Part shown: piece by piece, positions 27,963 to 38,802 of the stretch
Position numbering within the stretch: position 1 is the stretch's first letter
Layout of the letters: each line of letters opens with the position of its first letter
NCBI GenBank assembly: GCA_000027065.2
Contig: FN543093.2
Location: forward strand, 1,120,074 to 1,184,073
Source of the DNA: Cronobacter turicensis z3032
Lineage (GTDB): Bacteria > Pseudomonadota > Gammaproteobacteria > Enterobacterales > Enterobacteriaceae
DNA length: 64,000 nucleotides
Reading direction: 5' to 3'
Notes under the pieces: model-generated
The model's database searches: none
What the model saw: the letters and a program-made list of their open reading frames with translations, nothing else
What the model was told of the DNA's origin: nothing
Translations under genes and position numbers: made by a program

Positions 27963-28337
27963 TTAAAAAGACAAGCTCACAGGATTTTCTTTACTGGCGT
28001 TAATGAAACACCGAAAAAGCCTGTTTCCGGACTTGCGCCATTTTTGCAAATCTTGCGCATTGATACCGTAATTGCTGAAAAGCATAAAGGTATCGTCCAG
28101 ATATTCATCCAATTGTTCAATGAGAGCGGTATCATCTTCATGCTTAATTTTATAATTAAGGCCGAAGCTGGCAATATGCTCAATCAGATCGTTCAGTTGC
28201 AGGTTAACGGCGGATGTGGGGTCGTTAACCCAGCCATGCTGGTTTTCGCCTAGCGTGGCGAGGCAATCATGATACAGGCTTTCGCAAAGAAATTTAAGCT
28301 GCGCTATATCATGACGTTTTGGTGAGTATTCGTCCAT
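27963..28337 (-). CDS. tomB: Hha toxicity modulator TomB
   Basis: 124-aa protein that antagonises Hha, forming a TomB-Hha antitoxin-toxin pair that affects biofilm formation. The sequence [21 protein letters not shown] is the family start, and the conserved Cys of [11 protein letters not shown] (implicated in oxygen-dependent Hha oxidation) is present. It lies directly upstream of hha in the same operon. Confidence 0.96.
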   Translation of the reverse strand: MDEYSPKRHDIAQLKFLCESLYHDCLATLGENQHGWVNDPTSAVNLQLNDLIEHIASFGLNYKIKHEDDTALIEQLDEYLDDTFMLFSNYGINAQDLQKWRKSGNRLFRCFINASKENPVSLSF

Positions 28338-28769
28338 AACGTATCCCCTTTTTAGCGAAAAATTTTAGTCAACAGCACCGCAGGGGCAGATACACAACCA
28401 GTGTCCGGAGGCGAGGCGCTCCATTTTTAATCTACTTTTACTATAAAACACCCTGAGGATTTTTTCCTGGCACGATTACGAAAAATTACATTTCCGGTGT
28501 TAATCGCACATCAGCGCAGACTCTTTTACGCGAATCAATAAAGACAAGGTACGCAGACGCATTGAGAAAGAAAACTTAAGCTTTAAGTCTTAGTTTTACC
28601 TTAGTGTAAAACTTTCATTTATTCGCGCCTGAAGAATATTCTGTAATAAAGTCTTTTTCTGCATCAGATTAATCCCAATAAAATATTTCTAATGAAAAAA
28701 AGGCGAGCTAAAGGCGGAGATGATGATTTTTTGCGCGGGACGTTAAAAAGCGACGGGCAGAAAAAGGGT
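28338..28769. other. Gene-free AT-rich region between tomB and acrB
   Basis: About 430 bp with no open frame I would support. It contains an 8-bp perfect inverted repeat AGTTTTAC-CTTAGT?-like loop-GTAAAACT (28592-28599 and 28606-28613) and a weaker ACTTAA/TTAAGT pair beside it. It should contain the tomB-hha promoter. Confidence 0.5.
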
Positions 28770-28795
28770 AAAAAAAAGGCCGCGTGAGCGGCCTT
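28770..28795 (-). terminator. Terminator of acrAB
   Basis: On the minus strand AAGGCCGC-TCAC-GCGGCCTT is followed by a run of T. It begins 6 bp after the acrB stop codon. Confidence 0.93.
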
Positions 28796-28800
28796 GTTTA

Positions 28801-31800
28801 TTAGTGATGCTCAACCGGATGGCTGTGCTCAACATCATCATTCTTACGGCTGAAGCGGCGGCGAACCACCACGAAGAACACCGGAACGAAGAAGATAGCC
28901 AGGATGGTAGCGGTCACCATCCCGCCCATAACGCCAGTACCGACGGCGTTCTGCGCGCCGGAACCTGCGCCCGAGCTAATAACCAGCGGCATAACGCCGA
29001 GGATAAACGCCAGCGAGGTCATCAGGATAGGACGCAGACGCATACGTACGGCTTCAAGCGTCGCCTCTATCAGGCCTTTACCTTCTTTCTCCATCAGGTC
29101 CTTGGCGAATTCCACAATCAATATGGCGTTCTTCGCCGACAGGCCAATGGTAGTCAGCAGACCCACCTGGAAGTAAACGTCGTTGTTAAGCCCGCGCAGT
29201 GAGGCTGCCAGCAGCGCGCCGATAACCCCGAGCGGGACCACCAGCATGACCGAGAACGGAATCGACCAGCTCTCATACAGCGCCGCCAGACACAGGAACA
29301 CCACGATAAGCGAAATCGCGTACAGCGCCGGCGCCTGGTTGCCGGACAGACGTTCCTGATAGGACATGCCCGTCCAGTCGTAGCCGATGCCGGTCGGCAG
29401 CTTGCTGGCAAGCTGTTCCATCATCGCCATCGCTTCACCGGTACTCTTACCTTGCACCGCCTGGCCCTGAATCTGCATGGACGGCAGACCGTTATAACGC
29501 TCCAGACGCGGCGAACCGTATTCCCAGTGAGAGGTCGAGAAGGCGGAGAATGGCACCATCTGTCCGTCTGAGCCGCGCACATACCAGTTGTTGATATCGC
29601 CCGGCAGCATACGGTATTGCGCCAGCGACATGACATACACCTTCTTCACGCGACCGCGGTCGATGAAGTCGTTGACGTAGCTGCCGCCCCACGCAGAAGC
29701 GAGCGTGGTGTTGATATCGCTGATAGAAACGCCCAGCGCCTGCGCTTTTTCCTGGTCGATATCGATTTTGAACTGCGGCGTATCTTCCAGGCCGTTCGGA
29801 CGCACCTGCGAGAGGAGATCCGGGTGTTGAGCCGCTTCGCCCAGCAACTGGTTACGGGCCTGCGTCAGCTTGTCATGGCCGAGGTTACCCTGGTCGATAA
29901 GCTCGAAGTCAAAGCCGGTCGCCGTACCGAGTTCCACAATCGCCGGCAGGTTAAAGGCGAACACCATCGCATCTTTAATCTGCGAGAAGCGGGCCATCGC
30001 ACGTCCGGTAATCGCCGGGACTTTGTTTTCCGCACCCGAACGCTCATCCCAGTTTTTCAGCGAGACGAACGCCAGACCGGTGTTCTGGCCGCGGCCGGAG
30101 AAGCCAAAGCCGTTAACGGTAAAGACGGAGTTAACGTTGGCTTTCTCCTGGGTGAGGTAGTAGTTGGTTACCTCATCCAGCACCTTCTGGGTACGCTCCT
30201 GCGTCGCGCCAGCCGGTAGCTGCGCCATCGTCAGGAAGACGCCCTGGTCCTCTTCCGGCAGGAACGAGCTCGGCAGACGGATAAACAGGAACGCCATCGC
30301 CACGACGATCAGCAGATAGAGCAGCAGATAACGACCGGTACTGCGCAGAATGTTGCCTACGCTGTCGGTGTAATGGTGCGTGCTCTTGTCGAACATGCGG
30401 TTAAACCAGCCGAAGAAGCCTTTTTTGCCTTCGCCGTGATCGCCTTTCGCGACAGGTTTGAGCATGGTGGCGCACAGGGCTGGCGTCAGGATCAACGCCA
30501 CGATAACGGACAGCACCATCGCGGAAACGATAGTAATGGAGAACTGACGGTAAATCGCACCGGTCGAGCCGCCAAAGAATGCCATCGGGATAAATACGGC
30601 CGAGAGCACCAGCGCGATACCGACCAGCGCGCCTTGAATCTGACCCATCGATTTGCGGGTCGCTTCTTTGGGCGGCAGGCCTTCTTCGACCATGACGCGC
30701 TCGACGTTCTCCACGACTACGATGGCGTCATCCACCAGCAGGCCGATGGCGAGCACCATCCCGAACATCGTGAGGGTGTTTATCGAGTAGCCGAAGGCCG
30801 CCAGTATCGCAAAGGTACCGAGCAAGACGACCGGCACCGCAATGGTCGGGATAAGCGTCGCGCGGAAGTTCTGGAGGAAGAGATACATCACCAGGAACAC
30901 CAGCACGATCGCTTCAACCAGCGTTTTCACCACTTCGAAAATAGAGATTTTTACGAACGGCGTGGTGTCATACGGGTAAACCACTTTCAGACCGCTCGGG
31001 AAGAACGGCTCAAGACCGGCAATGGTCTTACGCACGGCTTCCGCGGTATCCAGCGCGTTTGCGCCGGTCGCGAGTTTGATACCCAGACCTGCCGCCGGCT
31101 GGCCGTTGTAGCGCGCGATAATGTCATAGTTCTCGCCGCCGAGCTCAACCTTCGCCACGTCTCGCAGCAGCACGCGCGAACCATCCTGATTCACTTTCAG
31201 CAGAATTTTGCTGAACTCCTCGGCGGACGTCAGACGGGTCTGCGCGATAATCGAGGCGTTCAGCTGCTGGCCTTTCACCGGCGGCGTACCGCCAAGCTGA
31301 CCGGCTGCCACCTGGGCGTTCTGCGCTTTAATGGCGCTGATCACATCCACAGGCGTTAACTGGAAGTTGTTCAGTTTGTTCGGGTCGAGCCAGATACGCA
31401 TCGCGTACTGGGAACCGAAGAGCTGCACGTCGCCAACGCCCGTCGTACGGCTGATCGGATCTTTAATGTTCGCGCCCGCGTAGTCCGCGATATCTTCCTG
31501 CTTCATCGAACCATCGGTGTTGATAAGGCCCAACACCATCAGGAACGAGCTGGAGGATTTCTCGACGCTCACGCCTTGCTGCTGCACTTCCTGCGGCAGG
31601 AGCGGCATGGCGAGCTGCAGTTTGTTCTGCACCTGCACCTGCGCGATATCCGCGTCAGTGCCGGATTCGAACGTCAGCGTGATCTGCACCGTCCCCGAGG
31701 AGTCGCTGGTGGAGGACATGTACATCAGGCCATCGATACCGTTCATGTTCTGTTCGATAACCTGCGTCACGGTATCCTGCACCGTTTTCGCATCCGCGCC

Positions 31801-31950
31801 CGGGTAGGTCGCGTTAATCGTCACCGCTGGCGGCGCAATCGACGGATATTGCGCCACGGGCAGTTTCATAATGGACAAGCCACCTGCCAGCATGATGATG
31901 ATGGCGATCACCCACGCGAAGATGGGGCGATCGATAAAAAACTTAGCCAT
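28801..31950 (-). CDS. acrB: Multidrug efflux RND permease AcrB
   Basis: Proton-driven inner-membrane pump of the AcrAB-TolC tripartite system, exporting bile salts, dyes and many antibiotics. At 1049 aa it equals E. coli AcrB. The proton-relay residues are visible in [14 protein letters not shown] (D407-D408) and [13 protein letters not shown] (K940). Two large periplasmic loops and twelve TM helices follow the RND plan ([20 protein letters not shown] start). It lies 21 bp after acrA. Confidence 0.98.
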   Translation of the reverse strand: MAKFFIDRPIFAWVIAIIIMLAGGLSIMKLPVAQYPSIAPPAVTINATYPGADAKTVQDTVTQVIEQNMNGIDGLMYMSSTSDSSGTVQITLTFESGTDADIAQVQVQNKLQLAMPLLPQEVQQQGVSVEKSSSSFLMVLGLINTDGSMKQEDIADYAGANIKDPISRTTGVGDVQLFGSQYAMRIWLDPNKLNNFQLTPVDVISAIKAQNAQVAAGQLGGTPPVKGQQLNASIIAQTRLTSAEEFSKILLKVNQDGSRVLLRDVAKVELGGENYDIIARYNGQPAAGLGIKLATGANALDTAEAVRKTIAGLEPFFPSGLKVVYPYDTTPFVKISIFEVVKTLVEAIVLVFLVMYLFLQNFRATLIPTIAVPVVLLGTFAILAAFGYSINTLTMFGMVLAIGLLVDDAIVVVENVERVMVEEGLPPKEATRKSMGQIQGALVGIALVLSAVFIPMAFFGGSTGAIYRQFSITIVSAMVLSVIVALILTPALCATMLKPVAKGDHGEGKKGFFGWFNRMFDKSTHHYTDSVGNILRSTGRYLLLYLLIVVAMAFLFIRLPSSFLPEEDQGVFLTMAQLPAGATQERTQKVLDEVTNYYLTQEKANVNSVFTVNGFGFSGRGQNTGLAFVSLKNWDERSGAENKVPAITGRAMARFSQIKDAMVFAFNLPAIVELGTATGFDFELIDQGNLGHDKLTQARNQLLGEAAQHPDLLSQVRPNGLEDTPQFKIDIDQEKAQALGVSISDINTTLASAWGGSYVNDFIDRGRVKKVYVMSLAQYRMLPGDINNWYVRGSDGQMVPFSAFSTSHWEYGSPRLERYNGLPSMQIQGQAVQGKSTGEAMAMMEQLASKLPTGIGYDWTGMSYQERLSGNQAPALYAISLIVVFLCLAALYESWSIPFSVMLVVPLGVIGALLAASLRGLNNDVYFQVGLLTTIGLSAKNAILIVEFAKDLMEKEGKGLIEATLEAVRMRLRPILMTSLAFILGVMPLVISSGAGSGAQNAVGTGVMGGMVTATILAIFFVPVFFVVVRRRFSRKNDDVEHSHPVEHH

Positions 31951-31971
31951 GTTTTAACGGCTCCTGTTAAC

Positions 31972-33177
31972 TCAAGACTGCGGTTGCTGTGACTGCGTCT
32001 GACCAGCGGCGCCGGATTGCTTCTGTTGCTGCTGGTTATCAGTCACTTCCTGCGCTTTGACCTGCGCGCCCGGGCGAACCTTCTGCAACCCGGAGATAAT
32101 CACGCGATCGCCGGCTTTAACGCCGTCCGTCACGACCCACTTATCGCCCATCGCCTGGCCGACCGTCACCGGACGCACTTCCACCTTGTCGCCTTCGCCG
32201 ACCACCATCACGGTCGCATCGCCGCGCGGGGTACGGGTTACGCCCTGTTGCGGCACCAGAATCGCGGTCGGGTTAACCCCTTCTTCGAGACGGGCGCGGA
32301 CAAACATGCCCGGCAGCAGCGTGTGGTCAGGGTTCGGGAAAATCGCGCGCAGCGTAATGGAGCCCGTGGTCTGATCTACGGTCACATCGGAGAACTCCAG
32401 CGTGCCGTCCTGCGGATATTTCAGGCCGTCAGCCGTCGAGAGCGTCACTTTCGCTTTCCCGTTTTCCTGCTTCAGTTGGCCGCTCGCCAGCTCCTGCTTG
32501 AGGCGCAGGAAATCGTTGCTGGACTGGGTCACGTCAACATAGATAGGGTCAAGCTGCTGCACGACCGCGAGCGCCGTGGTCTGGCCGTTCTGCACCAGCG
32601 CGCCTTCGGTCACGTTCGATTTGCCGATACGACCGCTGATAGGGGAGGTCACTTTGGTGTACGCGAGGTTGATACGCGCGGTTTCTACCGCCGCTTTCGC
32701 TGCCACAACGGCGGCGTTAGCCTGCTGGGCTTCCGCCTGCGCATTGTCATAATCCTGCTTACTGATGTACTGCGTGCCGAGCAGTTTCTGATAACGGCTA
32801 AGCGTCACCTGCGCGATATTTGCGCTGGCCTGGGCTTTCGCCAGATCGCCTTTCGCACTTTCGTAAGAGGCCTGGTAAGGCGCCGGGTCGATTTGATAAA
32901 GCGACACGCCCGCTTTGATTTCGCTGCCTTCTTCAAAATTACGCTTGAGAATAATGCCGCTGACCTGGGGCCGAACTTCCGCCACACGATAAGCGAGGGT
33001 GCGCCCCGGAAGTTCAGTTGTGATTTGCAGAGGTTCGCTTTTCAGCGTCACCACACCCACTTCGGGCGCCTGGGGCGCTTGTTGCTGAGCCTGTTCACCG
33101 TCACATCCTGTAAGCGCAAAGCTGCCTGAGAGCATCAGAACGACCGCCAGAGGCGTGAACCCTCTGTTTTTGTTCAT
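31972..33177 (-). CDS. acrA: Efflux periplasmic adaptor AcrA
   Basis: Membrane-fusion lipoprotein linking AcrB to TolC. 401 aa from the ATG at 33177 (MNKNRGFTPLAV; an in-frame extension to 33204 is not family sequence). The signal peptide ends in the lipobox LTGC, so the mature Cys is acylated. Barrel-sandwich (lipoyl) halves and a coiled-coil hairpin (DLAKAQASANIAQVTLSRYQ) are intact. The C-terminus is Gln/Ser-rich and slightly longer than in E. coli (397 aa). It is divergent from acrR. Confidence 0.97.
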   Translation of the reverse strand: MNKNRGFTPLAVVLMLSGSFALTGCDGEQAQQQAPQAPEVGVVTLKSEPLQITTELPGRTLAYRVAEVRPQVSGIILKRNFEEGSEIKAGVSLYQIDPAPYQASYESAKGDLAKAQASANIAQVTLSRYQKLLGTQYISKQDYDNAQAEAQQANAAVVAAKAAVETARINLAYTKVTSPISGRIGKSNVTEGALVQNGQTTALAVVQQLDPIYVDVTQSSNDFLRLKQELASGQLKQENGKAKVTLSTADGLKYPQDGTLEFSDVTVDQTTGSITLRAIFPNPDHTLLPGMFVRARLEEGVNPTAILVPQQGVTRTPRGDATVMVVGEGDKVEVRPVTVGQAMGDKWVVTDGVKAGDRVIISGLQKVRPGAQVKAQEVTDNQQQQKQSGAAGQTQSQQPQS

Positions 33178-33269
33178 ATCTAAACCTCGAGTGTTCGATT
33201 CCAAAAAATGACCAATGGATCAAATGTCCGCAAACCCATTGCTGCGTTTATAGTGTCGTCATGCTATGG

Positions 33270-33293
33270 TACATACATACAAAAATGTATGTA
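33270..33293. promoter_or_regulatory. AcrR operator
   Basis: TACATACA...TGTATGTA: a 24-bp palindrome equivalent to the E. coli AcrR site, in the acrA-acrR intergenic region 28 bp before acrR. Confidence 0.9.
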
Positions 33294-33321
33294 AGTCTGA
33301 CTCCTGTAAATTCACCGACCT

Positions 33322-33987
33322 ATGGCACGAAAAACCAAACAGCAGGCCCTGGAGACGCGTCAACACATTCTGAATGTGGCGATTCGCTTGTTCTCGCAAC
33401 AGGGTGTGTCAGCCACGTCGCTGGCGGACATCGCCCAGGCGGCGGGCGTAACGCGAGGCGCCATTTACTGGCATTTCAGGAACAAGTCGGATTTATTTAG
33501 CGAAATCTGGGAATCATCAGAGGCCAGCATTGGCGATCTTGAAAATGAGTATCGGGCAAAATTCCCAGACGATCCACTCTCTGTATTACGGGAGATTCTC
33601 GTTTATATACTTGAAGCTACAGTGACAGAAGAGCGTCGTCGCCTGATGATGGAAATAATTTATCACAAATGTGAGTTTGTTGGTGAAATGGCGATTGTGC
33701 AACAGGCGCATCGCAGTTTGTGCTTCCAGAGTTACGACCGCATTGAACAGGCGCTGACGCAGTGTATCCAGACCGGCATGCTGCCGGAAAATCTGCAAAC
33801 CCGCCGTGCCGCTATTCTGATGCGCAGCTATATTTCCGGGCTGGTGGAGAACTGGCTTTTCGCGCCGCAGACGTTTGATCTTAAAAAAGAGGCGCGCGAA
33901 CTGGTGGCAATTTTGCTGGAGATGTATCAGTTCTGCCCCACTCTGCGTCGCGCGCCTGACGCCGCGCCAGCCGTTGACCCACTCTGA
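33322..33987 (+). CDS. acrR: TetR-family repressor AcrR
   Basis: 221-aa repressor of acrAB and of itself. The N-terminal TetR helix-turn-helix ([28 protein letters not shown]) is intact, and the ligand-binding domain matches E. coli AcrR, with a C-terminal extension of Ala/Pro-rich residues. Binding of dyes and drugs releases it from the 24-bp operator just upstream. No disrupting mutation is visible, so normal efflux control is expected. Confidence 0.97.
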   Translation: MARKTKQQALETRQHILNVAIRLFSQQGVSATSLADIAQAAGVTRGAIYWHFRNKSDLFSEIWESSEASIGDLENEYRAKFPDDPLSVLREILVYILEATVTEERRRLMMEIIYHKCEFVGEMAIVQQAHRSLCFQSYDRIEQALTQCIQTGMLPENLQTRRAAILMRSYISGLVENWLFAPQTFDLKKEARELVAILLEMYQFCPTLRRAPDAAPAVDPL

Positions 33988-34103
33988 AATTATCTTAAAG
34001 CCCGGCGGGCCGCTATTCCAGGCGCAAGAGCCGTGGTATTCTCAGCGCCGTTCCAGTATCCCCGCAGGCATTCCGCGTGCGGTCAGGCCATGACGTCATT
34101 CAA

Positions 34104-37100
34104 ATGATTATGCAGCACACTACCCTTTCGCGGCGCCTGGCGTCCGCTGTTTTCTTTGTCTTTCTGCTGATCTTCAGCGCGCTTTCGCCTGTCACGGCGC
34201 AGGCGGCGCCTGCGAGCGGCGATCTCCCGACACGCGCTGAGGTGCAGTCGCAGCTCGACGCGCTCGGCAAGCAAAAAAACCACTCCGCACAGGATAAACT
34301 GGCGATCGAAGATTTAACGGCGACGCTTGAGACGCTGGATAAAATCGACCGCATCAAACAAGAAACGGTGCAGTTGCGCCAGCAGGTGTTGCAGGCGCCG
34401 GAGAAAATGCGCCAGGCCAGCGAAAGTCTCAGCGCGCTGCAAAATCAGGACAGCGACGAGGTTGTGCGCCAGACGCTGAAAAACCTGTCCCTGCGCCAGC
34501 TGGAGTCGCGGGTCACGTCCGTACTTGACGACCTGCAAACCGCCCAGAACGATCTGGCGACGTTCAACAGCCAGCTGGTGTCGCTACAGACCCAGCCGGA
34601 ACGCGTCCAGAACGCGATGTACAACGCCTCGCAACAGCTTCAGCAGATCCGCAACCGCCTGAACGGCACCGCGCCTGGCGAAGAGGCGCTACGCCCGTCG
34701 CAACAAACGCTGCTGCTCGCGCAGCAGGCGTTGCTGAACGCCCAGATTGAACAGCAGCGCAAAAGTCTCGAAGGCAACACGGTATTGCAGGATGCGCTCC
34801 AGAAACAGCGCGACTACACCACTACACACATTAACCGTCTGGAGCATCAGTTGCAGCTGTTGCAGGAAGCGGTCAACAGCAAACGCCTGACGTTAACCGA
34901 GAAAACGGCGCAGGAGGCGATTGCGCCGGAAGACGCTTCCAGCATTCAGAACAACCCGCTGGTGCGCCAGGAACTGGAGATCAACCATCAGCTCAGCAAG
35001 CGCCTGATCGACGCCACCCAGAATGGCAACACGCTGGTGCAGCAGAATATCCGGGTGAAGAACTGGCTTGATCGGGCCTTGCAGTCGGAGCGCAATCTTA
35101 AAGAGCAGATCTCCGTGCTGAAAGGCAGTCTGCTGCTGTCGCGCATTTTATACCAGCAACAGCAGACGCTGCCTTCCGCCGATGAACTGGAAGATATGAC
35201 CAACCGCATCGCGGATCTGCGTCTCGAACAGTTTGAGGTGAACCAGCAGCGCGACGCGCTGTTCCAGAACGACGCGTTTGTCGCGAAGCTGGAAGAAGGG
35301 CATAAGAGCGACATCAACGATGACGTGCACGACGCGCTGTTGCAGGTGGTCGATATGCGCCGCGAGCTGCTGGATCAGCTCAACAAACAGCTCGGCAACC
35401 AGCTGATGATGGCGATTAACCTGCAAATCAACCAGCAGCAGTTAATGAGCGTCAGCACCAGTCTTGAGGAGATGCTGACCCAACAGATTTTCTGGGTTAA
35501 CAGCAATAAACCGATGGACTGGGAGTGGGTGAAAGCCTTCCCGCAGGCGCTGCACGATCAGTTAAAGTCGATGAAAATCACGTTAAACTGGGAGAAAGCC
35601 TGGCCCGCGATGCTGAAAGGGTTGCTGGCGGGGTTGCCGCTGCTGTTGATCGCCGGGCTTATCCGCTGGCGCTTCGGCTGGATGCGTCAGTACCTTAATA
35701 AGCTGGCAGGCGAAGTCGGCCAGTTGCGTAATGACAGCCAGTTGCATACGCCAAAAGCGATTCTGATAAACCTCATCCGCGCGCTGCCGGTCTGCCTGAT
35801 TATTCTGGCGGTGGGGCTCATTCTGTATGTCATGCAACTGAACATCAGCGACCTGCTCTGGGCGTTCAGTAAAGAGCTGGCGGTGTTCTGGCTGGTGTTC
35901 GGCCTCTGCTGGCGCGTGCTGGAAAAAGACGGCATGGCGGTAAGCCACTTCAATATGCCTGCGACCCTGACCAGCCACTGGCGTCGTCAGATTGTGCGGG
36001 TCAGCCTGGCGCTGCTTCCGCTGCTGTTCTGGTCGGTACTGGCGGAGCTGTCGCCGCTGCATCTCATGGATGACGTGCTCGGCCAGAGCATGATTTTCCT
36101 CAATCTGCTGTTGATCAGCGCCCTGGTATGGCCGATGTGTCGCGACAGCTGGCGCGATAAAGAGTCGCACACCATGCGGCTGGTCACGGTCACGGTGCTG
36201 TCCATCGTGCCGGTAGCGCTGCTGGTGCTGACCGCGACGGGCTATTTCTATACCACGCTGCGCCTCGCCGGGCGCTGGATAGATACCGTGTATCTGGTGA
36301 TTATCTGGAACCTGCTCTATCAGACCGTGCTGCGCGGCCTGAGCGTCGCGGCGCGCCGGATTGCGTATCGTCGCGCGGTCGCGCGTCGCCAGAATATGGT
36401 GAAAGAGGGCGCCGAAGGGGCCGAGCCGGTGGAGGAAACCTCGCTGGCGCTCGATCAGGTGAACCAGCAGACCTTGCGTATCACCATGCTGGTGATGTTC
36501 GCGCTGTTCGGCGTGGTGTTCTGGGCTATCTGGTCCGACTTAATCACCGTCTTCGCTTATCTCGACAGCATTGTGCTGTGGCACTACAACGGCACCGAAG
36601 CCGGGGCGGCGGTCACAAAGAACGTGACGCTCGGCAGTATTCTGTTTGCCGTCGTGGCGTTTATGGTCGCCTGGGCGCTTATCCGCAACCTGCCAGGCCT
36701 GCTGGAAGTGCTGGTGCTCTCACGCCTGAAAATGCGCCAGGGCGCGTCGTACGCCATTACTACTATCCTGAACTACGTGATTATCGCGGCGGGCGCCATG
36801 ACGGTGTTCGGCTCGCTCGGGGTGTCGTGGGATAAATTGCAATGGCTGGCGGCGGCGCTGTCGGTTGGTCTCGGTTTCGGCTTACAGGAGATTTTCGGTA
36901 ACTTCGTCTCCGGTCTGATTATCCTGTTTGAACGTCCGGTACGTATCGGCGATACCGTCACCATCGGCACGTTCTCAGGCACGGTCAGCAAAATCCGCAT
37001 TCGCGCCACGACCATCACGGACTTTGACCGCAAAGAAGTGATTATCCCGAACAAAGCGTTTGTGACGGAGCGTCTGATCAACTGGTCGCTGACCGACACC

Positions 37101-37475
37101 ATCACTCGCGTGGTGATCCGCATTGGCGTGGCGTATGGATCGGATCTCGACAAAGTGCGCGAGATCCTGCTGAAAGCGGCGATGGATCACCCGAAAGTGA
37201 TGCACGATCCAGAACCGGCGGTATTCTTTACCACCTTTGGTGCCAGCTCGCTGGATCATGAACTGCGTCTTTATGTGCGCGAATTGCGTGACCGCAGCTA
37301 TACCGTGGACGAACTAAACCGCACTATCGACAGACTGTGCCGCGAAAATAACATCGATATCGCCTTTAACCAGCTGGAAGTACATCTGCATAACAATAAC
37401 GGCGAGACGCATACCGAAGTGAAGCGCGATTTACGCAATGACGACGACGGCGAGGCGAACGCCGCCAAAGCCTGA
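34104..37475 (+). CDS. mscK: Potassium-dependent mechanosensitive channel MscK (KefA)
   Basis: Large MscS-family channel that opens under membrane tension, modulated by external potassium. About 1123 aa from the ATG at 34104 (E. coli 1120); the ATG at 34110 or a GTG at 34077 are alternatives, as no start has a clear Shine-Dalgarno sequence. A signal peptide (FFVFLLIFSALSPVTAQA) precedes a long periplasmic coiled coil. About eleven TM helices follow, then the MscS core: pore helix LQWLAAALSVGLGFGLQEIF, then the cytoplasmic vestibule VRIGDTVTIGTFSGTVSKI. Confidence 0.96.
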   Translation: MIMQHTTLSRRLASAVFFVFLLIFSALSPVTAQAAPASGDLPTRAEVQSQLDALGKQKNHSAQDKLAIEDLTATLETLDKIDRIKQETVQLRQQVLQAPEKMRQASESLSALQNQDSDEVVRQTLKNLSLRQLESRVTSVLDDLQTAQNDLATFNSQLVSLQTQPERVQNAMYNASQQLQQIRNRLNGTAPGEEALRPSQQTLLLAQQALLNAQIEQQRKSLEGNTVLQDALQKQRDYTTTHINRLEHQLQLLQEAVNSKRLTLTEKTAQEAIAPEDASSIQNNPLVRQELEINHQLSKRLIDATQNGNTLVQQNIRVKNWLDRALQSERNLKEQISVLKGSLLLSRILYQQQQTLPSADELEDMTNRIADLRLEQFEVNQQRDALFQNDAFVAKLEEGHKSDINDDVHDALLQVVDMRRELLDQLNKQLGNQLMMAINLQINQQQLMSVSTSLEEMLTQQIFWVNSNKPMDWEWVKAFPQALHDQLKSMKITLNWEKAWPAMLKGLLAGLPLLLIAGLIRWRFGWMRQYLNKLAGEVGQLRNDSQLHTPKAILINLIRALPVCLIILAVGLILYVMQLNISDLLWAFSKELAVFWLVFGLCWRVLEKDGMAVSHFNMPATLTSHWRRQIVRVSLALLPLLFWSVLAELSPLHLMDDVLGQSMIFLNLLLISALVWPMCRDSWRDKESHTMRLVTVTVLSIVPVALLVLTATGYFYTTLRLAGRWIDTVYLVIIWNLLYQTVLRGLSVAARRIAYRRAVARRQNMVKEGAEGAEPVEETSLALDQVNQQTLRITMLVMFALFGVVFWAIWSDLITVFAYLDSIVLWHYNGTEAGAAVTKNVTLGSILFAVVAFMVAWALIRNLPGLLEVLVLSRLKMRQGASYAITTILNYVIIAAGAMTVFGSLGVSWDKLQWLAAALSVGLGFGLQEIFGNFVSGLIILFERPVRIGDTVTIGTFSGTVSKIRIRATTITDFDRKEVIIPNKAFVTERLINWSLTDTITRVVIRIGVAYGSDLDKVREILLKAAMDHPKVMHDPEPAVFFTTFGASSLDHELRLYVRELRDRSYTVDELNRTIDRLCRENNIDIAFNQLEVHLHNNNGETHTEVKRDLRNDDDGEANAAKA

Positions 37476-37481
37476 CGCCGG

Positions 37482-37518
37482 TAATCGCCCTTCCTCCCGC
37501 GCGGGGGAGGGGCGATTA
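37482..37518. terminator. Bidirectional terminator between mscK and rsmS
   Basis: TAATCGCCC, then CCTCCCGCG, pairs with CGGGGGAGG and GGCGATTA. The right arm overlaps the stop codon of the convergent rsmS gene. Confidence 0.75.
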
Positions 37519-37668
37519 CTTTTCGGTTTCGCTAAGCTTGCGAAGATAGTCGTTACGCACAATCTCCAGCGCCGCCAGCACCGTTTGCGGCGGGATCTCA
37601 TGATTCTCCAGCAGCATAATCAAATCGACCGCGAGCTTGACCTCATCAGGGGCTTGTTCCAGCGACAT
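37516..37668 (-). CDS. rsmS: Pleiotropic small regulatory protein RsmS (YbaM)
   Basis: Very short protein (50 aa from 37668, 51 from the preceding ATG at 37671), homologous to E. coli YbaM (53 aa) and to RsmS, which affects secondary metabolism and virulence in Pectobacterium. It reads [20 protein letters not shown] and ends [10 protein letters not shown]. An AAGGAG ribosome-binding sequence precedes the paired ATGs. It lies 23 bp after priC on the same strand, probably cotranscribed. Confidence 0.9.
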   Translation of the reverse strand: MSLEQAPDEVKLAVDLIMLLENHEIPPQTVLAALEIVRNDYLRKLSETEK

Positions 37669-37691
37669 CATTTCTCTCCTTTATGATTTAT

Positions 37692-38207
37692 TCAGCGCGT
37701 GATGCGCTCCAGCGCGCGCTCGGTGCGGGCGATCGCGGTGCGACAGCGCGCCAGACGCTCGTTAAGCGCGTCGATTTCACGCGCCAGTTGCGGGTCATGA
37801 TTTTCGGCGCATCGCCGCTCGCGCCCGGTTTTCATCGCCAGCAGGCGCCGTTCATATTCCTGATACTCCGCAAGCCTTGCATGCAGCCGCCCGCCCGGCA
37901 AATGCGCGTTCTCATGACGGCGCAGCGTGGCCGTCGCCGCTTCACGCTGTAATGCCTCGATTTGTGCCGCGAGCCGCTCCGCCAGCCACGCCACGCGCGC
38001 CGCATCGCCCTGAGTCACGGCCGCTTCAAGGTGCGCGAGGCTCTCTTCGGCTTCCGCCAGATAATCGCCGAGCCGCGCCCCGCTGCACGAAAACAGCTGG
38101 CGGTCGAAGCGCGGCGAAAAATGGCGCTGCGACGCCAGCGGTTCGATAAGCTCGCGCAGCGTGGCGAGGCGGGTCTTCAGCGATTGTAATAATAGGGGGG
38201 TTCTCAT
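37692..38207 (-). CDS. priC: Primosomal replication protein N'' PriC
   Basis: 171-aa helical protein (E. coli 175) that reloads DnaB on abandoned replication forks, independent of PriA. It is rich in Arg, Leu and Ala and predicted almost entirely alpha-helical. Conserved features are an N-terminal LLLQSLKTRLATLRELI segment and a C-terminal LNERLARCRTAIARTERAL helix. It is divergent from ybaN and upstream of rsmS. Confidence 0.94.
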   Translation of the reverse strand: MRTPLLLQSLKTRLATLRELIEPLASQRHFSPRFDRQLFSCSGARLGDYLAEAEESLAHLEAAVTQGDAARVAWLAERLAAQIEALQREAATATLRRHENAHLPGGRLHARLAEYQEYERRLLAMKTGRERRCAENHDPQLAREIDALNERLARCRTAIARTERALERITR

Positions 38208-38273
38208 TTTACTCCGGGCGTCTGGCCATGCGCGCTGTGCTACAGTAACTCACCTGCTTTCGCGAGTACGATT

Positions 38274-38651
38274 ATGCAAAGGACTATATTACTCATCCTG
38301 GGGTGGCTGGCGGTAGTGCTGGCGACGCTGGGCGTGGTGTTGCCGCTTCTGCCGACGACGCCGTTTCTGCTATTGGCCGCCTGGTGTTTTGCGCGCTCGT
38401 CGCCGCGTTTTCACCACTGGCTGCTCTACCGCTCCTGGTTTGGCGGCTATCTTCGCCACTGGCATCAGCACCGCGCGATGCCGCCGGGCGCAAAGCCGCG
38501 CGCGATTTTATTTATTCTCGCCACTTTCGCTATCTCACTGTGGCTGGTCAAGATTTTCTGGGTGCGTATTCTGCTGTTATTTATTCTTTCCGGGCTGCTG
38601 ATTTTCATGTGGCGCATCCCGGTGGTTGATGAAAAACAACAAAACAGGTAA
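38274..38651 (+). CDS. ybaN: Inner-membrane protein YbaN (DUF454)
   Basis: 125-aa membrane protein of the DUF454 family with three or four predicted helices. The N-terminus (LLILGWLAVVLATLGVVLPLLPTTPFLLLAAWCFARSSPRFHHWLL) contains the invariant LP.LPTTPF motif. A cytoplasmic loop (QHRAMPPGAKPRA) precedes a final hydrophobic hairpin. The function is unknown. It lies between priC and apt as in E. coli. Confidence 0.93.
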   Translation: MQRTILLILGWLAVVLATLGVVLPLLPTTPFLLLAAWCFARSSPRFHHWLLYRSWFGGYLRHWHQHRAMPPGAKPRAILFILATFAISLWLVKIFWVRILLLFILSGLLIFMWRIPVVDEKQQNR

Positions 38652-38802
38652 AGCCTGCCCGCAGTGGTTGCATTTACCGCGCGCAGCCAGTAAATTCGAG
38701 CGTTTTCGAGTACAGGGGCCGTTGATTAAAGGGTGAACAAAATCGCCTTTCAGTCGTGTCCGGCAACCTGTGAGTAATACCGTTTTTATCAGGCATACAT
38801 CC

